From Lysinibacillus pinottii (lineage in GTDB: Bacteria; Bacillota; Bacilli; Bacillales_A; Planococcaceae), in the NCBI RefSeq assembly GCF_024753545.1, contig NZ_JANTOO010000017.1, positions 1 through 64,000 of the forward strand: a stretch of 64,000 nt of DNA. Reading direction: 5' to 3'. This document shows positions 50,522-60,012 of this stretch, piece by piece. Made by a program: the position numbers and the translations under genes. Each line of letters begins with the position of its first letter. Position 1 is the stretch's first letter. The notes under the pieces are model-generated. The model worked only from the letters and a program-made list of their open reading frames with translations. It ran no database searches and had not been told where the DNA came from.

Positions 50522-51736
50522 ATGTCAGAAATTCGTTTTTTTCATATGGCAGATTTACATTTGGATAGTCCATTTAAGGGCTTATTTGGCTTACCTGAAC
50601 ACATTTTAAAGGAAATTCGATCAAGTACCTTTGATGCTTTTGATAAAATTATTCAGAAGGCAATTCAGGAGCAGCCAGACTTTTTATTAATTGTCGGAGA
50701 TATTTATGATGGTGAAAATCGCAGTTTACAAGCCCAAAGAAAATTTCAAGATGCAATGGAGAAACTTTTTCAACACAATATTCCTGTAATTATTAGCTAC
50801 GGGAATCATGATCATTTAAAAGGAACTTGGACACGTTTTTCTTTACCAAGTAATGTTTATGAATTACCGGCTGAAACAAGTGTTGTCCAGTTGAAAATCC
50901 GTGGTCAGCAAGTCTGTATATACGGCTTCAGCTATAGTGAACGCCACCTGAAGGAGTCTGTTATTGATACGTTTCCAATCGCTCAAGATTCTCATGCAAT
51001 TCATATTGGCATGTTGCATGGCAGTGAGGCTAGTGATACGTCACATGCTTTGTATGCGCCATTTACCAAACAGCAACTGCTTGAAAAGAATTATCATTAT
51101 TGGGCGCTAGGGCATATTCATAAACGACAACTGTTACATGAAAACCCTCCTATAGTTTATCCAGGCAATATTCAAAGTCGTCATCGTAAAGAACAAGGAA
51201 TAAAAGGTTGCTATGATGTAACTTTATCTCAAACAGCATGTGAATTAGATTTTATTCCTACCTCCGCTATTGTTTATACCACGATAGAGGTGGATTGTAC
51301 AAATATCGTTCATGCTAATGAATTACTTAAAAGATGTGAAGAAGCAATTGCTGTCAATCGTACTTCATGGGGAGCGGCGGTAGTTGAGCTTTATTTAAAA
51401 AATATTGATGAGCAAACAGAAGCATTGTTTGAGCATGCGACGGTGGACACTTGGCTGGATACCATTCGAGAGGCAGAAGAGGGTATTGAGCCAATGTGTT
51501 GGGTACAAAAAATGGTGTTACAAAAACCTTCGATTCATGGTGAATATTCTGCTGCTACGCAGTCAGTCGTAAGTTTAATGGAGCAATGGGATAGTAATGA
51601 CTGGAAGGATATACTAAAAGACTTATACCAGTATGCTGGTGGCGCTCGGCTGATTGAGCCTTTATCTGAAAAGGATATAAAGAATCTAACGCACAATGCA
51701 CAGTCACTATTGGCGGAAGAAATTCAAAGGGCGTGA
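50522..51736 (+). CDS. yhaO: DNA repair exonuclease YhaO (SbcD/Mre11-like phosphoesterase)
   Basis: 404 residues. Calcineurin-type metallophosphoesterase: MADLHLDSPFKG (metal Asp/His), VGDIYDG, YGNHDH, GMLHGSE and ALGHIHKR. This is the nuclease half of a Mre11-Rad50-like pair with the large ATPase YhaN encoded directly downstream. Acts on DNA ends. ATG 50522 (MSEIRFF) is favoured over a start ten codons upstream because GGGGTGAT precedes it. Confidence 0.9.
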   Translation: MSEIRFFHMADLHLDSPFKGLFGLPEHILKEIRSSTFDAFDKIIQKAIQEQPDFLLIVGDIYDGENRSLQAQRKFQDAMEKLFQHNIPVIISYGNHDHLKGTWTRFSLPSNVYELPAETSVVQLKIRGQQVCIYGFSYSERHLKESVIDTFPIAQDSHAIHIGMLHGSEASDTSHALYAPFTKQQLLEKNYHYWALGHIHKRQLLHENPPIVYPGNIQSRHRKEQGIKGCYDVTLSQTACELDFIPTSAIVYTTIEVDCTNIVHANELLKRCEEAIAVNRTSWGAAVVELYLKNIDEQTEALFEHATVDTWLDTIREAEEGIEPMCWVQKMVLQKPSIHGEYSAATQSVVSLMEQWDSNDWKDILKDLYQYAGGARLIEPLSEKDIKNLTHNAQSLLAEEIQRA

Positions 51737-51741
51737 TGCAC

Positions 51742-54630
51742 ATGCTAACAATCAAAAAACTACAAATTTATGGCTTTGGTAAGCATGAAAACGTGACGAT
51801 TCCCTTAAATGAAGGCGTTACAATTTTTTATGGATTAAATGAGGCAGGAAAAACAACGATTCAGCAATTTGTTTTACAAATGCTCTTTGGCTTTCCAACA
51901 AGACAGCAGACACAGCGCAAATATGAACCAAAAGCATCGACGAAATTCGGTGGTCAGCTGACACTATTACACCCTATTTATGGTTCATGCATTATTGAGC
52001 GTGTGAAAGGCAAGGCTGCAGGTGATGTTACTGTTTATCTTGAAGATGGTACAACAGGACAGGAGGAGCTGTTAGCTAAGCTTTTATATGGCTATTCTAG
52101 AGCATCCTTTGAATCCATTTTTTCCTTTTCATTGCATGAGCTTCAGGGCATTGAAAAAATGTCTGAGGAGGAACTAACACATCTTCTCCTCTCCTCTGGT
52201 ACAACAGGTATCCAGCACTTGTCTGCTCTTGAGAAAAAAATGGATAAAGAGGCCAATGAGCTATTTAAGAAGACAGGTAAAGTTCCAGTAATCAATCAAA
52301 AAATTGAGCAGTTAAAGCAACTCGAGCGAATGATTAGACACGAGCAAGGTAAGATCCAAACATTTGAGAATAAATTACAACAATTGCAACTTCTTGAGCA
52401 AAACCTTGAGAAACTTTATGCCACTCAAAAAAAGCAACAACAACAATGGCAATACTTAACGGTTCAAAAGCAGGCCTTGCCTCTTATCAAGCAACAACAG
52501 ATGTTGCAGCAAGCATTAGGTAATGATCCGCATGTTCAATTTCCAGCAGAAGGTGTAAGACGATATGAACAAGTAAAGGACCGACTTTTACATGAAAGTC
52601 AGCAGTTGCTGCAATTAAAAGAACAATATCAATTGCTACAGGACAAAGTGCTCGCGACAGTGAATGAGCAAACTGTAAATGAAATGGGCCGCCTTATGCA
52701 AAAAGAGGCAACATGGCATCAGCTGATCGTGAAGGAGAAAAACTTACGGGATGATCTCTTTATGCTTGAGCAAGAAATAGATGCGCAGTTTCGTTTATTA
52801 GGTGTGCAAGAAAAAGAGGCACAGAACATTCTTCTTGGAGAAACAGTATCCTTACAGCAGGAACAGCAATTTCAACAGCAATTAAAAAGGCTGGAGGAGG
52901 CGGAGGATGAGCTAAAGTTTCATTTACATTCGCTAGAGCAAGTCCATCAAGCATTAGATGCCATAACGCAACAAAAGCAAAGGCTAAAGCAGGAGTCATT
53001 AACAAAGGAAGAAGAACATATTTTAGCACAGTGGCCTCAACAAAAGCGGAGGCTAGAGCAATTGCGTGCTGCCAAATCGCAACGGACTAAACAAAGGCAG
53101 CCTAATTATTTTTCCTTGATGATTTTATTAATTGGTTTATTATCATTTGTTTATGGGATATTCCAAAAAAATGTGGCAGTGGCCATTATTGGTGCTATTT
53201 TGACCATCATAACCATTTGGTTGATAAAGTTTGTTAGACCAGCAACGGAGACGTCCGATAAAGAAAATAGTCACCTCTTACGACAATTAGAGCAGGATGA
53301 AATGACTGTACAAACTATACTCCTAAAGAAACAAAGATTGGAGGATCGTTGGTTACATGTCCATGAACAGCAAAGTGAGAAGGAGCAACAATATGCTCAA
53401 TTGGAATATAAAATTCAACAAGCGGAGCTGGAGAGTGAAGAAACTACGCAGTCATTGCAGCAATTTTTAAAACGCTATCGATTACAAGGTACGATAGCTA
53501 GAACGTTAATGCCCGAATTATTTATGCGTATACGAAGTGTTCAAGAATTGGCGGTTAAAAGGGAGGGCTCAATAAGCCTTTTGCAAGAAGTTCAGGATGA
53601 AAAGAACAGCCTTTATGAACAGCTTCAACTAGTATTAAATGAAAATTATAATGAACATGAAATATATATGTATCTACGAACAGCCTATCTGGACGCACAG
53701 CAACAGCAACAGCAAGTGCAGCAAGCACAAGCTCAGCTAGCTGACATCAAGATTAAGCTACAAAGTGGACAAACACGAATAGATCGTTATACAGCTGATA
53801 TGATGCAGCTATTGAACGAAGCGGAGGTGCAAAACGAGCAAGCTTTTTATGAGAGATATGAGCAATTTGAGCATCAAAGAAAAATAATGACAGAGCTTCA
53901 AACGGTTCAGGCTCAAATAGCCTCGTTGGATTTATCTGAAAATGTTGGTTTAAAAGAGGACTCTGTTATCGAGGATATGCGGGTTTTAGAGCAGGAGCAA
54001 GCTTCTTTGCAAATGGATATAGACCGATGTCTTGAACATCGTGCTGCATTGCAAATTGAAAAAGAACAGCTATTAAATGATGAAAAATATGGCCAACTAC
54101 TTCAAGAGTTTGAGCAGGAAAAATCGGAGTTACAGCAAATGATTGAGCATTGGGCAACGAAAAAGGCTGTGGCGACTGCTATTCATGAAACATTATTTCG
54201 TCTTCGGGAAGAAAAATTACCACATGTTTTATCGAAGGTTAATGCAATATTCCAATTACTTACAGGAGGGCGCTACGTTCAACTTACGATTCACGACGAA
54301 GGCTACTTTATGGCGCAAGATGTGGCGGGAATCCGTTATCAAATGGTTGAATTATCGCAGGCAACTAAGGAGCAAGCCTACATTGCATTACGTCTGGCAC
54401 TTGCACAAACGTTGATAACCTCTGCGCCATTCCCGATTATTATGGACGATCCGTTTGTCCATTTTGATCGAAACCGTACAGACAAAATGGTACAATTAAT
54501 GAAAGAAGTAGGATATGAACGTCAAATTTTATATTTTACTTGCCATGATGAAATGCTCAAACATTGGCCAAAAGAGCAAATTATAGATGTAGGAGCACTA
54601 GCAAATGAAAGGGGAGTGGCGTCAACATGA
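51742..54630 (+). CDS. yhaN: SbcC/Rad50-like ATPase YhaN
   Basis: 962 residues. Walker A GLNEAGKTT near the N-terminus (about 33-41) and Walker B IIMDDPFVHFDRNR near the C-terminus flank long Gln/Glu-rich coiled coils. A hydrophobic stretch of about 40 residues (about 455-498, FSLMILLIGLLSFVYGIF) in the middle replaces the zinc hook and probably anchors the protein in the membrane. Works with YhaO. It starts five bases after the yhaO stop; ATG 51742 has AAAGGG ten bases upstream. Confidence 0.9.
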   Translation: MLTIKKLQIYGFGKHENVTIPLNEGVTIFYGLNEAGKTTIQQFVLQMLFGFPTRQQTQRKYEPKASTKFGGQLTLLHPIYGSCIIERVKGKAAGDVTVYLEDGTTGQEELLAKLLYGYSRASFESIFSFSLHELQGIEKMSEEELTHLLLSSGTTGIQHLSALEKKMDKEANELFKKTGKVPVINQKIEQLKQLERMIRHEQGKIQTFENKLQQLQLLEQNLEKLYATQKKQQQQWQYLTVQKQALPLIKQQQMLQQALGNDPHVQFPAEGVRRYEQVKDRLLHESQQLLQLKEQYQLLQDKVLATVNEQTVNEMGRLMQKEATWHQLIVKEKNLRDDLFMLEQEIDAQFRLLGVQEKEAQNILLGETVSLQQEQQFQQQLKRLEEAEDELKFHLHSLEQVHQALDAITQQKQRLKQESLTKEEEHILAQWPQQKRRLEQLRAAKSQRTKQRQPNYFSLMILLIGLLSFVYGIFQKNVAVAIIGAILTIITIWLIKFVRPATETSDKENSHLLRQLEQDEMTVQTILLKKQRLEDRWLHVHEQQSEKEQQYAQLEYKIQQAELESEETTQSLQQFLKRYRLQGTIARTLMPELFMRIRSVQELAVKREGSISLLQEVQDEKNSLYEQLQLVLNENYNEHEIYMYLRTAYLDAQQQQQQVQQAQAQLADIKIKLQSGQTRIDRYTADMMQLLNEAEVQNEQAFYERYEQFEHQRKIMTELQTVQAQIASLDLSENVGLKEDSVIEDMRVLEQEQASLQMDIDRCLEHRAALQIEKEQLLNDEKYGQLLQEFEQEKSELQQMIEHWATKKAVATAIHETLFRLREEKLPHVLSKVNAIFQLLTGGRYVQLTIHDEGYFMAQDVAGIRYQMVELSQATKEQAYIALRLALAQTLITSAPFPIIMDDPFVHFDRNRTDKMVQLMKEVGYERQILYFTCHDEMLKHWPKEQIIDVGALANERGVAST

Positions 54631-55565
54631 AAGGAATTACAACGCTTCAGGTTGGAGAATCAGTGGATCAATATTTATTAATTAAACAAGCGACAAAAGG
54701 AGTTACTACTGTTGGGAAGCCATTTATGTCGCTAATATTACAAGATAAAAGTGGAGATATTGAGGCTAAGCTTTGGGATACAAATGAAGATCATGAAAAG
54801 ATGTATCATGCTGAAGCCATTGTACGTGTCGGTGGAGAAATTCACGACTATAGAGGGAAAAATCAATTGCGTATCAAAGCTATTCGTGTGGCAAAGCCAG
54901 AAGAAGGAGTTGCCATTCATGATTTAGTACCCTCCTCTGCAACACCAAAGGAACAACTTTTTGAAGAATTAAATCAATTTTTCTTTGATATTAAAAATCC
55001 AAATATTTCACGTATTACGAGAGCGGCCATTAAAAAACACCAGGATGCCATTTTAGTGTTCCCAGCGGCTACTAAAAATCATCATGATTATGCTTCTGGC
55101 TTATTAGATCATATGGTGTCTATGCTAAAACTAGGTAAGGCCATTGCTGATTTATATCCGACTCTTAATCGAGATCTATTATATGCAGGTATTATTTTGC
55201 ACGATATTGGAAAAGTGGTGGAGCTGTCTGGACCAGTTGCCACGACGTACACAGTGGAGGGAAACCTTTTAGGACATATTACGATAATGGTGAATGAAAT
55301 TGCTAAGATTGCTAATGAACTAGAAATTGAAGGTGAAGAAGTGATGCTTTTGCAGCATATGGTTTTATCTCACCATGGCAAAGAAGAGTGGGGTAGTCCG
55401 AAAAAGCCGATGGTTCAAGAAGCAGAAATTTTACATTATATTGATAACATCGATGCTAAGATGAATATGCTAACTAGAGCATTAGGTAAAACAGCACCTG
55501 GTGAATTTACAGAGCGACTATTCCCTCTGGATAATCGATCATTTTATAAGCCTACTATCGATTGA
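54627..55565 (+). CDS. yhaM: 3'-5' exoribonuclease YhaM
   Basis: 312 residues. N-terminal OB-fold (about 12-95, DKSGDIEAKLWDTNEDHEK) and an HD hydrolase domain (about 160-280) with HDIGK (metal His/Asp) and LSHHGKEEWGSPKKP. YhaM degrades single-stranded RNA and some DNA from the 3' end. The start codon overlaps the yhaN stop (ATGA), so the three yhaONM genes form one coupled operon. Confidence 0.94.
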   Translation: MKGITTLQVGESVDQYLLIKQATKGVTTVGKPFMSLILQDKSGDIEAKLWDTNEDHEKMYHAEAIVRVGGEIHDYRGKNQLRIKAIRVAKPEEGVAIHDLVPSSATPKEQLFEELNQFFFDIKNPNISRITRAAIKKHQDAILVFPAATKNHHDYASGLLDHMVSMLKLGKAIADLYPTLNRDLLYAGIILHDIGKVVELSGPVATTYTVEGNLLGHITIMVNEIAKIANELEIEGEEVMLLQHMVLSHHGKEEWGSPKKPMVQEAEILHYIDNIDAKMNMLTRALGKTAPGEFTERLFPLDNRSFYKPTID

Positions 55566-55709
55566 AGTAAAAAGGGGTTACATAAATGTAACTTGTTGTG
55601 TTAAAGGAAATGATTAGAGTTGTTTTTGGTATTAAAAAGTTTACTTAAAGAAATGTGAAAAAAGTAGACAGTTTAATAAAAATAGTTTTGCAAATTAATA
55701 GGAGAATTA

Positions 55710-55743
55710 AGTGACTTCGGTATGCTCCCGAAGTCATTTTTTA
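55710..55743 (+). terminator. Terminator after yhaONM
   Basis: Stem TGACTTCGG / CCGAAGTCA followed by six Ts. The 55566-55709 stretch before it carries only a short GTTACAT/ATGTAAC repeat. Confidence 0.85.
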
Positions 55744-55816
55744 GTGGCATTGCTCTATAGATCTTAGTATATCGGTCTACCATCTTCAAGTGCTACTAAA
55801 TTATTGTGCGCAGGAA

Positions 55817-55860
55817 CAAAAAAACCGAATAGGTCCACTTTTTAGTGTCCACTATTCGGT
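55817..55860 (-). terminator. Terminator of the orphan secreted-protein gene
   Basis: Minus-strand stem ACCGAATAG / CTATTCGGT (with further pairing inside) then seven Ts. Confidence 0.82.
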
Positions 55861-55909
55861 ACATCTCAATAATTGTAAGTCGACCTTTTTATTTTAAAAA
55901 AGGAAAGAA

Positions 55910-56227
55910 TTATGGCTTAGTTACAAGCCCTTCGTACCAGGCTATTGTCATATTTGTGTTTGCGTCGTAATAACTTGTCTGTAGATAAAGTATACCAGAA
56001 CCTAAAGAACTATTATGGTTGATGTACGAAGGACTAGGGTAACGGCCTGCCCACTCCATTTTTAATCGTAAAGTATACGTGCTTGAATAAGGTGTAATTG
56101 TGTTTTCTACAGTGCTTGTACTAGGCGTAATTTTTACTTGGCTTGCTTCTGCTGAAGGCATAATAGCTCCTGAAAATAAAAAAGTGGTAGTAGCTAAAAT
56201 ACTAGCAAATAATTTTCCTTTTTTCAT
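55910..56227 (-). CDS. Small secreted protein of unknown function
   Basis: 105 residues. Signal peptide 1-28 (LLxSGAIMPSAEA-S); the mature part of about 76 residues is rich in Ser, Thr and Tyr (YSSTYTLRLKMEWAGRYPSP, ILYLQTSYYDANTN) and lacks cysteine, consistent with a compact beta fold. No family recognised. ATG 11 bases after AAGGAG. It is inserted, with the IS3 remnant, into a region otherwise syntenic with B. subtilis, so it may be a recent acquisition. Confidence 0.7.
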   Translation of the reverse strand: MKKGKLFASILATTTFLFSGAIMPSAEASQVKITPSTSTVENTITPYSSTYTLRLKMEWAGRYPSPSYINHNSSLGSGILYLQTSYYDANTNMTIAWYEGLVTKP

Positions 56228-56729
56228 AAATGAAACAACTCCTTATAATATTTAAATTGAATGGTAGTTAAAAATTATCTCGTCATGGTACAAAAAACAT
56301 ACTTATAAATTTGAAATTTATGTAATAAATAGATAAAAATTTAACTACTTTATTATTATAACATATAAATAATAATATGGGAATATTAACTAGTGAATGA
56401 TTTTGTCTCTTCTACCATAGGCTTCATTTAGTCAATCAATTACGTATGAATCTTACTTACTTTTCGTACATTTCGATAAGATGGGGCAGTTTCCACAAAT
56501 AGATAGAGTAGATGTATAGGTGATTGTCTGAAAAAATTAGTTAGAGCCTTGCCTGCGAAGGAGTGCATCTGAAATAGAAATCAACGGTCGTACAATTAAA
56601 AAAAGAAAAAGACTGTAAAAAACTCTAAGAAATTTGAGTTGAAAGGCCCCTAAATTGTTAGACACCAAATCTAGATGGATCAGTTGAAATGCTTGAAGAG
56701 CGCAATTAAACTACTCGAAATGGAGACTT
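56228..56729. other. Gene-poor AT-rich region left of the IS remnant
   Basis: No intact gene. It contains GGGGC-type end-like sequence GGCCCCTAAATTGTTAGACA (56644-56663), which resembles the outer part of IS3/IS150-type elements in inverse orientation. The rest appears to be degraded sequence. Confidence 0.5.
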
Positions 56730-56897
56730 ATTAAAAAAAGTTGAATGTGAAAGTCTATACGACATTACTTGCAAATATTGGGAATTTAAGCGCTTTGAAA
56801 AAGAATCGGATGCTTATATTCATACAAACATATGAATGCAAAATTAAAAGACCTGAGTCCGATACAATTCTGGACTCAGATCTTAGAAGTTGCTTAA
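56730..56897 (+). mobile_element. Remnant of an IS3-family transposase gene (3' end of orfB)
   Basis: In one frame the sequence reads ECESLYDITCKYWEFKRFEK then DAYIH; after a frameshift it continues as HMNAKLKDLSPIQFWTQILE and ends at TAA 56895. The hallmark is the C-terminal (K)LKxLSPIQxRTxSL-type ending of the DDE transposase of IS3 elements. The catalytic core is missing and stops are present, so the element is dead. Confidence 0.65.
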
Positions 56898-56931
56898 ATT
56901 ATTTGTTTAATTTTTTTGGTCAAATCAATTA

Positions 56932-57891
56932 CTAATTAGATTCTTTGTCAGTATCTTCAGCTTTGTCTTCACTTTCAGCTTTTTTAGCTGCTTCTTCTGT
57001 TGCTTTGGCTTGCTCTTCACTTGTAGTTGTAAAGAATTCTAGTGATTGTTTTAAATTTTTATCAGGAGTTCTAACGTTCGCATCTTTCGCCATTTTTGCA
57101 ATGATGTCTTTTAAAATCACTTGATCTTCACCTGTTTGTTTTAATTTGCCAAGCATTGCCGTACGAATGTTTTCTTCTTCGTCCTTGAATGAGCCCACAT
57201 CTTTCACATCACGCTTGTCCGTAATTTCGATAACGTGGTAACCAAAGCTCGTTTGAACAGGTTCACTTAATGTATTTAATTCAAGTGCATAAGCAGCATC
57301 GTTAAACTCATCAACCATCGATCCGACAGAGAACCACCCAAGCTCTCCACCTTTTTCTGCAGAACCTGTATCTGTAGAGTACTCTTTTGCTACATCAGCA
57401 AATTTTGCGCCACCTTTAATTTTTGCAATGACTTCTTTCGCTGTTTTCTCATCTGCTACTAAAATATGACGACCATTTAATTCGGTTTTCATTTGCTCAT
57501 AGTATTTTTTTACATCTTCTTCTTTAATAGCTTGATCTTTTAATGCTTTTTCTTGAAGAAGTTGAACACGTAATGAATCTTTAAAGCCTTCTTCCGTTAA
57601 GCCGCTTTCAGCAAGTGCTTGTGAAAAGCTATCTCCAAACTGAGAGGCAGTTACATCATAAGCCTCTTTAAATTCTTTGTCTGTTACTTCATATTTGTCC
57701 GATAATACTTTTTCAGTCACCATTTGTTGTAATACATATGGGCCTGTTAAGCTTTTCGCTTTTTCATTAAAATCAGCTACTGAAATATCGCCCACTTTAG
57801 AAGTCACGATTGCTTTGCTATCTCCGCCGCTACACGCACCAAGCGCTAAAACAGAAGCAGCTAAAGTTAAAGATAAAACTGTCTTTTTCAT
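56932..57891 (-). CDS. prsA: Foldase lipoprotein PrsA (parvulin-type PPIase)
   Basis: 319 residues. Lipobox LALGAC (Cys 20), N-terminal helical chaperone part, parvulin/PPIC domain about 133-222 (GRHILVADEKTAKEVIAKI, GELGWFSVG, FGYHVIEI) and an acidic, Lys/Glu-rich tail of about 45 residues. PrsA helps secreted proteins fold outside the membrane; the subtilase at 2295 is a plausible client. Monocistronic, as in Bacillus. Confidence 0.95.
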   Translation of the reverse strand: MKKTVLSLTLAASVLALGACSGGDSKAIVTSKVGDISVADFNEKAKSLTGPYVLQQMVTEKVLSDKYEVTDKEFKEAYDVTASQFGDSFSQALAESGLTEEGFKDSLRVQLLQEKALKDQAIKEEDVKKYYEQMKTELNGRHILVADEKTAKEVIAKIKGGAKFADVAKEYSTDTGSAEKGGELGWFSVGSMVDEFNDAAYALELNTLSEPVQTSFGYHVIEITDKRDVKDVGSFKDEEENIRTAMLGKLKQTGEDQVILKDIIAKMAKDANVRTPDKNLKQSLEFFTTTSEEQAKATEEAAKKAESEDKAEDTDKESN

Positions 57892-58034
57892 AGTGGATAT
57901 TCTCTCCTAACATGGTTTCGTCCATTTTTTACTATAACATAAACGTTTTAAAAACAAAATGGTTCCCCCTTGAGTATTGCCTATATTTCAAATTTTGAAG
58001 CGCATAGGATATAGAAAAGAAAGGGGGTGAAGTT

Positions 58035-58139
58035 ATGGGCAACGGAGGATACGGTGGCGGTGGCTACGGCTCAGGCTTTGCTTTATTAGTTGTGTTATTT
58101 ATTTTATTAATTATCGTTGGTGCAGCGTTCCTATACTAA
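58035..58139 (+). CDS. YjcZ/SscA-family small sporulation protein
   Basis: Thirty-four residues: MGNGGYGGGGYGSGFALLVV followed by a hydrophobic helix to AAFLY. The Gly/Tyr-rich start plus a single C-terminal membrane helix is the pattern of YjcZ-family peptides; B. subtilis SscA (YhzE), involved in spore assembly, is encoded in the same prsA-hpr neighbourhood. ATG behind AAGGGGGTG. Own terminator. Confidence 0.85.
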   Translation: MGNGGYGGGGYGSGFALLVVLFILLIIVGAAFLY

Positions 58140-58151
58140 TTAATAAAACAG

Positions 58152-58188
58152 TGAAAAGCTAAGAGCTCTATTAACTCTTAGCTTTTCT
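58152..58188. terminator. Terminator of the YjcZ-like gene
   Basis: Stem GAAAAGCTAAGAG / CTCTTAGCTTTTC. Confidence 0.85.
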
Positions 58189-58317
58189 TAACAATGTTAG
58201 TACTTCACGCCGCATGCCAAAGATCCAAGCCGTTAGTAATGGTTTGAACAAGTTGTTTAATGGGGACTCAACTTATCTTGTAGCGTGCGGACGTGAATGT
58301 ATTTTACTTTTCGATTG

Positions 58318-58503
58318 TTATACTGCATATAAAATTTCAATATAAAATGAGACAAGTAAAATGGTAATAAGTATATTTATAGTTCGGAATATTTTTGGCT
58401 GGTTTTCTTCGGGAATTTCACGTCGCATACATAGAGCATATGTCATACGGTTAATTTGAAATAAATAGAATACCGAGAATAGAACTACAATCATTAATAG
58501 CAA
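58318..58503 (-). CDS. Small membrane protein of unknown function
   Basis: 61 residues with two hydrophobic stretches (about 1-22 and 40-60) separated by a basic polar loop (RRE). Starts at TTG seven bases after GGGGAGG. No family recognised. It lies between the YjcZ-like gene and the DUF3267 gene. Confidence 0.6.
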   Translation of the reverse strand: MLLMIVVLFSVFYLFQINRMTYALCMRREIPEENQPKIFRTINILITILLVSFYIEILYAV

Positions 58504-58573
58504 GTCTATTCCTCCCCTCTTTCAATAGTAATAGCATAACAAAGAACGCCATTAAAAAACAAGTACAAGCAAT

Positions 58574-59119
58574 TTAGTGAACAGTTGGTGGAACTAAAAT
58601 CTCATAGCCCTTTGGTGTTTCTTCAATTTGTGAGTTTTTTGGTGAATTCAATAAATATTTCACGTAAAGTATATCAATTAAACATAGACTACAGTGATAT
58701 GCTAACAGCAATGTACCGTAATGTGTATAGGCTGGTAGTAGCCAAGTACCTATGATAATACTAGTATTGAGAACGATAAAAGGCGTAAGAAGTGCTAGTA
58801 TATAGCGATTTTTGGATAATGGCTCATGAATACGCATGTGTACAACAGGAATTAGATAAAATTGCGTACGGACACGCAATTTAAGATGCTGTCGTAAATC
58901 GTACAGAGCTAAAAAGTGTAGAAACTTGTGAACCGGATAAAGTGTTAATACGGCTATTACAAAGAGCCAGAATAAATGATCGGTGTAGTGCTCTTCATTA
59001 AATAAATTAAACGTCACATACGATACGGAAAAAACGGATAAAAAAGTAATAACACCCATTATAATAATACGCGTAGTGCCGTAATGATGTTCAAGATTTA
59101 AAATTTTCCAACAGTGCAT
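58574..59119 (-). CDS. DUF3267 membrane protein (YhaJ-like)
   Basis: 181 residues with about four membrane segments. DUF3267 members carry a zincin-like HExxH in the second segment; here the equivalent reads HKFLH, so the Glu is Lys and peptidase activity is doubtful. Position between prsA and hpr matches B. subtilis yhaJ. The GGAG lies 13 bases before the ATG. Confidence 0.72.
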   Translation of the reverse strand: MHCWKILNLEHHYGTTRIIIMGVITFLSVFSVSYVTFNLFNEEHYTDHLFWLFVIAVLTLYPVHKFLHFLALYDLRQHLKLRVRTQFYLIPVVHMRIHEPLSKNRYILALLTPFIVLNTSIIIGTWLLPAYTHYGTLLLAYHCSLCLIDILYVKYLLNSPKNSQIEETPKGYEILVPPTVH

Positions 59120-59189
59120 AGTTTATTATCAACTCCGAAAATAGGAAGTGTCCTATTTAATGTAAATTGAATTGTCTTAGAATGCAAGA

Positions 59190-59231
59190 GAAAGGAGGTA
59201 CTTCAGAAATATTTCTGAAATACCTCCTTTC
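59190..59231 (-). terminator. Long inverted repeat, terminator of hpr
   Basis: Stem AAAGGAGGTA.TTCAGAAA / TTTCTGAA.TACCTCCTTT, about 60 bp beyond the hpr stop on the minus strand. Confidence 0.75.
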
Positions 59232-59294
59232 ACATAATTTATTCCTGCTAGCACAACAAGAATCCCCATGAAAATATCTGTACGATAGTTTTAT

Positions 59295-59858
59295 TTATCC
59301 TTTTACAGTTGGACGTTCTTCAAGCGTGTCAAAGGAATCACGAAAATGCTGGAAGGAGCGTTCAAAAATATCGATGAAATCCTCACCATAAATATTACGA
59401 ATGACAGCCATTACGTCTAAAAAATCTGGGAAACGGCCATATAAGTCCTTTAAGGCCAATGATCCTTCTAATACAGAATGATAAGTATTATGGTAGTTTT
59501 TATTCATCTCTACAATGAGCTCTGTACCAGCTTCAGTTAGCTCAACATACGTATTGCGCTTATCATCATCTCGCTTTGAAAACTTAAGGAAGCCACGTTC
59601 TTCTAATTTTTTGGAGAAATTGAATGCTGTAGATACATGCATGACTCCAAACTTTGCTACATCCGAAATAGATGCCCCTTTTAAATGATAGGAAATCCAC
59701 AGAATATGGTGTTCATTAATATTTAAATCATAGGGTTTAATCCATTGTTGCCAATCTTTTTCAACCGCTTTCCATAGTGCTTTCGATAATTGCGCGATTC
59801 TTTGACTATAAAGCATAGCTTCTTTTTGTGTGTATAATTCCTCTGACAATACCATCAC
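59295..59858 (-). CDS. hpr: MarR-type regulator Hpr (ScoC)
   Basis: 187 residues. The conserved core SKALWKAVEKDWQQWIKPYD, NINEHHILWISYHL and FGVMHVSTAFNFSKKLEERG is that of Bacillus Hpr/ScoC. It represses extracellular protease, sporulation and oligopeptide-permease genes in the transition state. In this genome it may act on the subtilase and on peptide import needed by an RRNPP system (inference). The start is uncertain among GTG 59858, ATG 59855 and TTG 59849. Confidence 0.92.
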   Translation of the reverse strand: MMVLSEELYTQKEAMLYSQRIAQLSKALWKAVEKDWQQWIKPYDLNINEHHILWISYHLKGASISDVAKFGVMHVSTAFNFSKKLEERGFLKFSKRDDDKRNTYVELTEAGTELIVEMNKNYHNTYHSVLEGSLALKDLYGRFPDFLDVMAVIRNIYGEDFIDIFERSFQHFRDSFDTLEERPTVKG

Positions 59859-60012
59859 CTACTGCTTTCTTTCACATTTTTAAAAATATTATAGCAGTAA
59901 AGAAAAAAAGTTTAAAGTTAGAAAAATTCAAAAATTGAAAAGTGGTTAAAAAATAATATTATAGCAATAGTTTTTGATGAAAAAATAGATAAGTAAGCTC
60001 CTAAAGAGGACT

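Noticed and set aside
56741..56935. A 64-codon open frame over the IS3 remnant
   Set aside because: It is in the wrong frame; the transposase similarity is in other frames, and no ribosome site precedes it.
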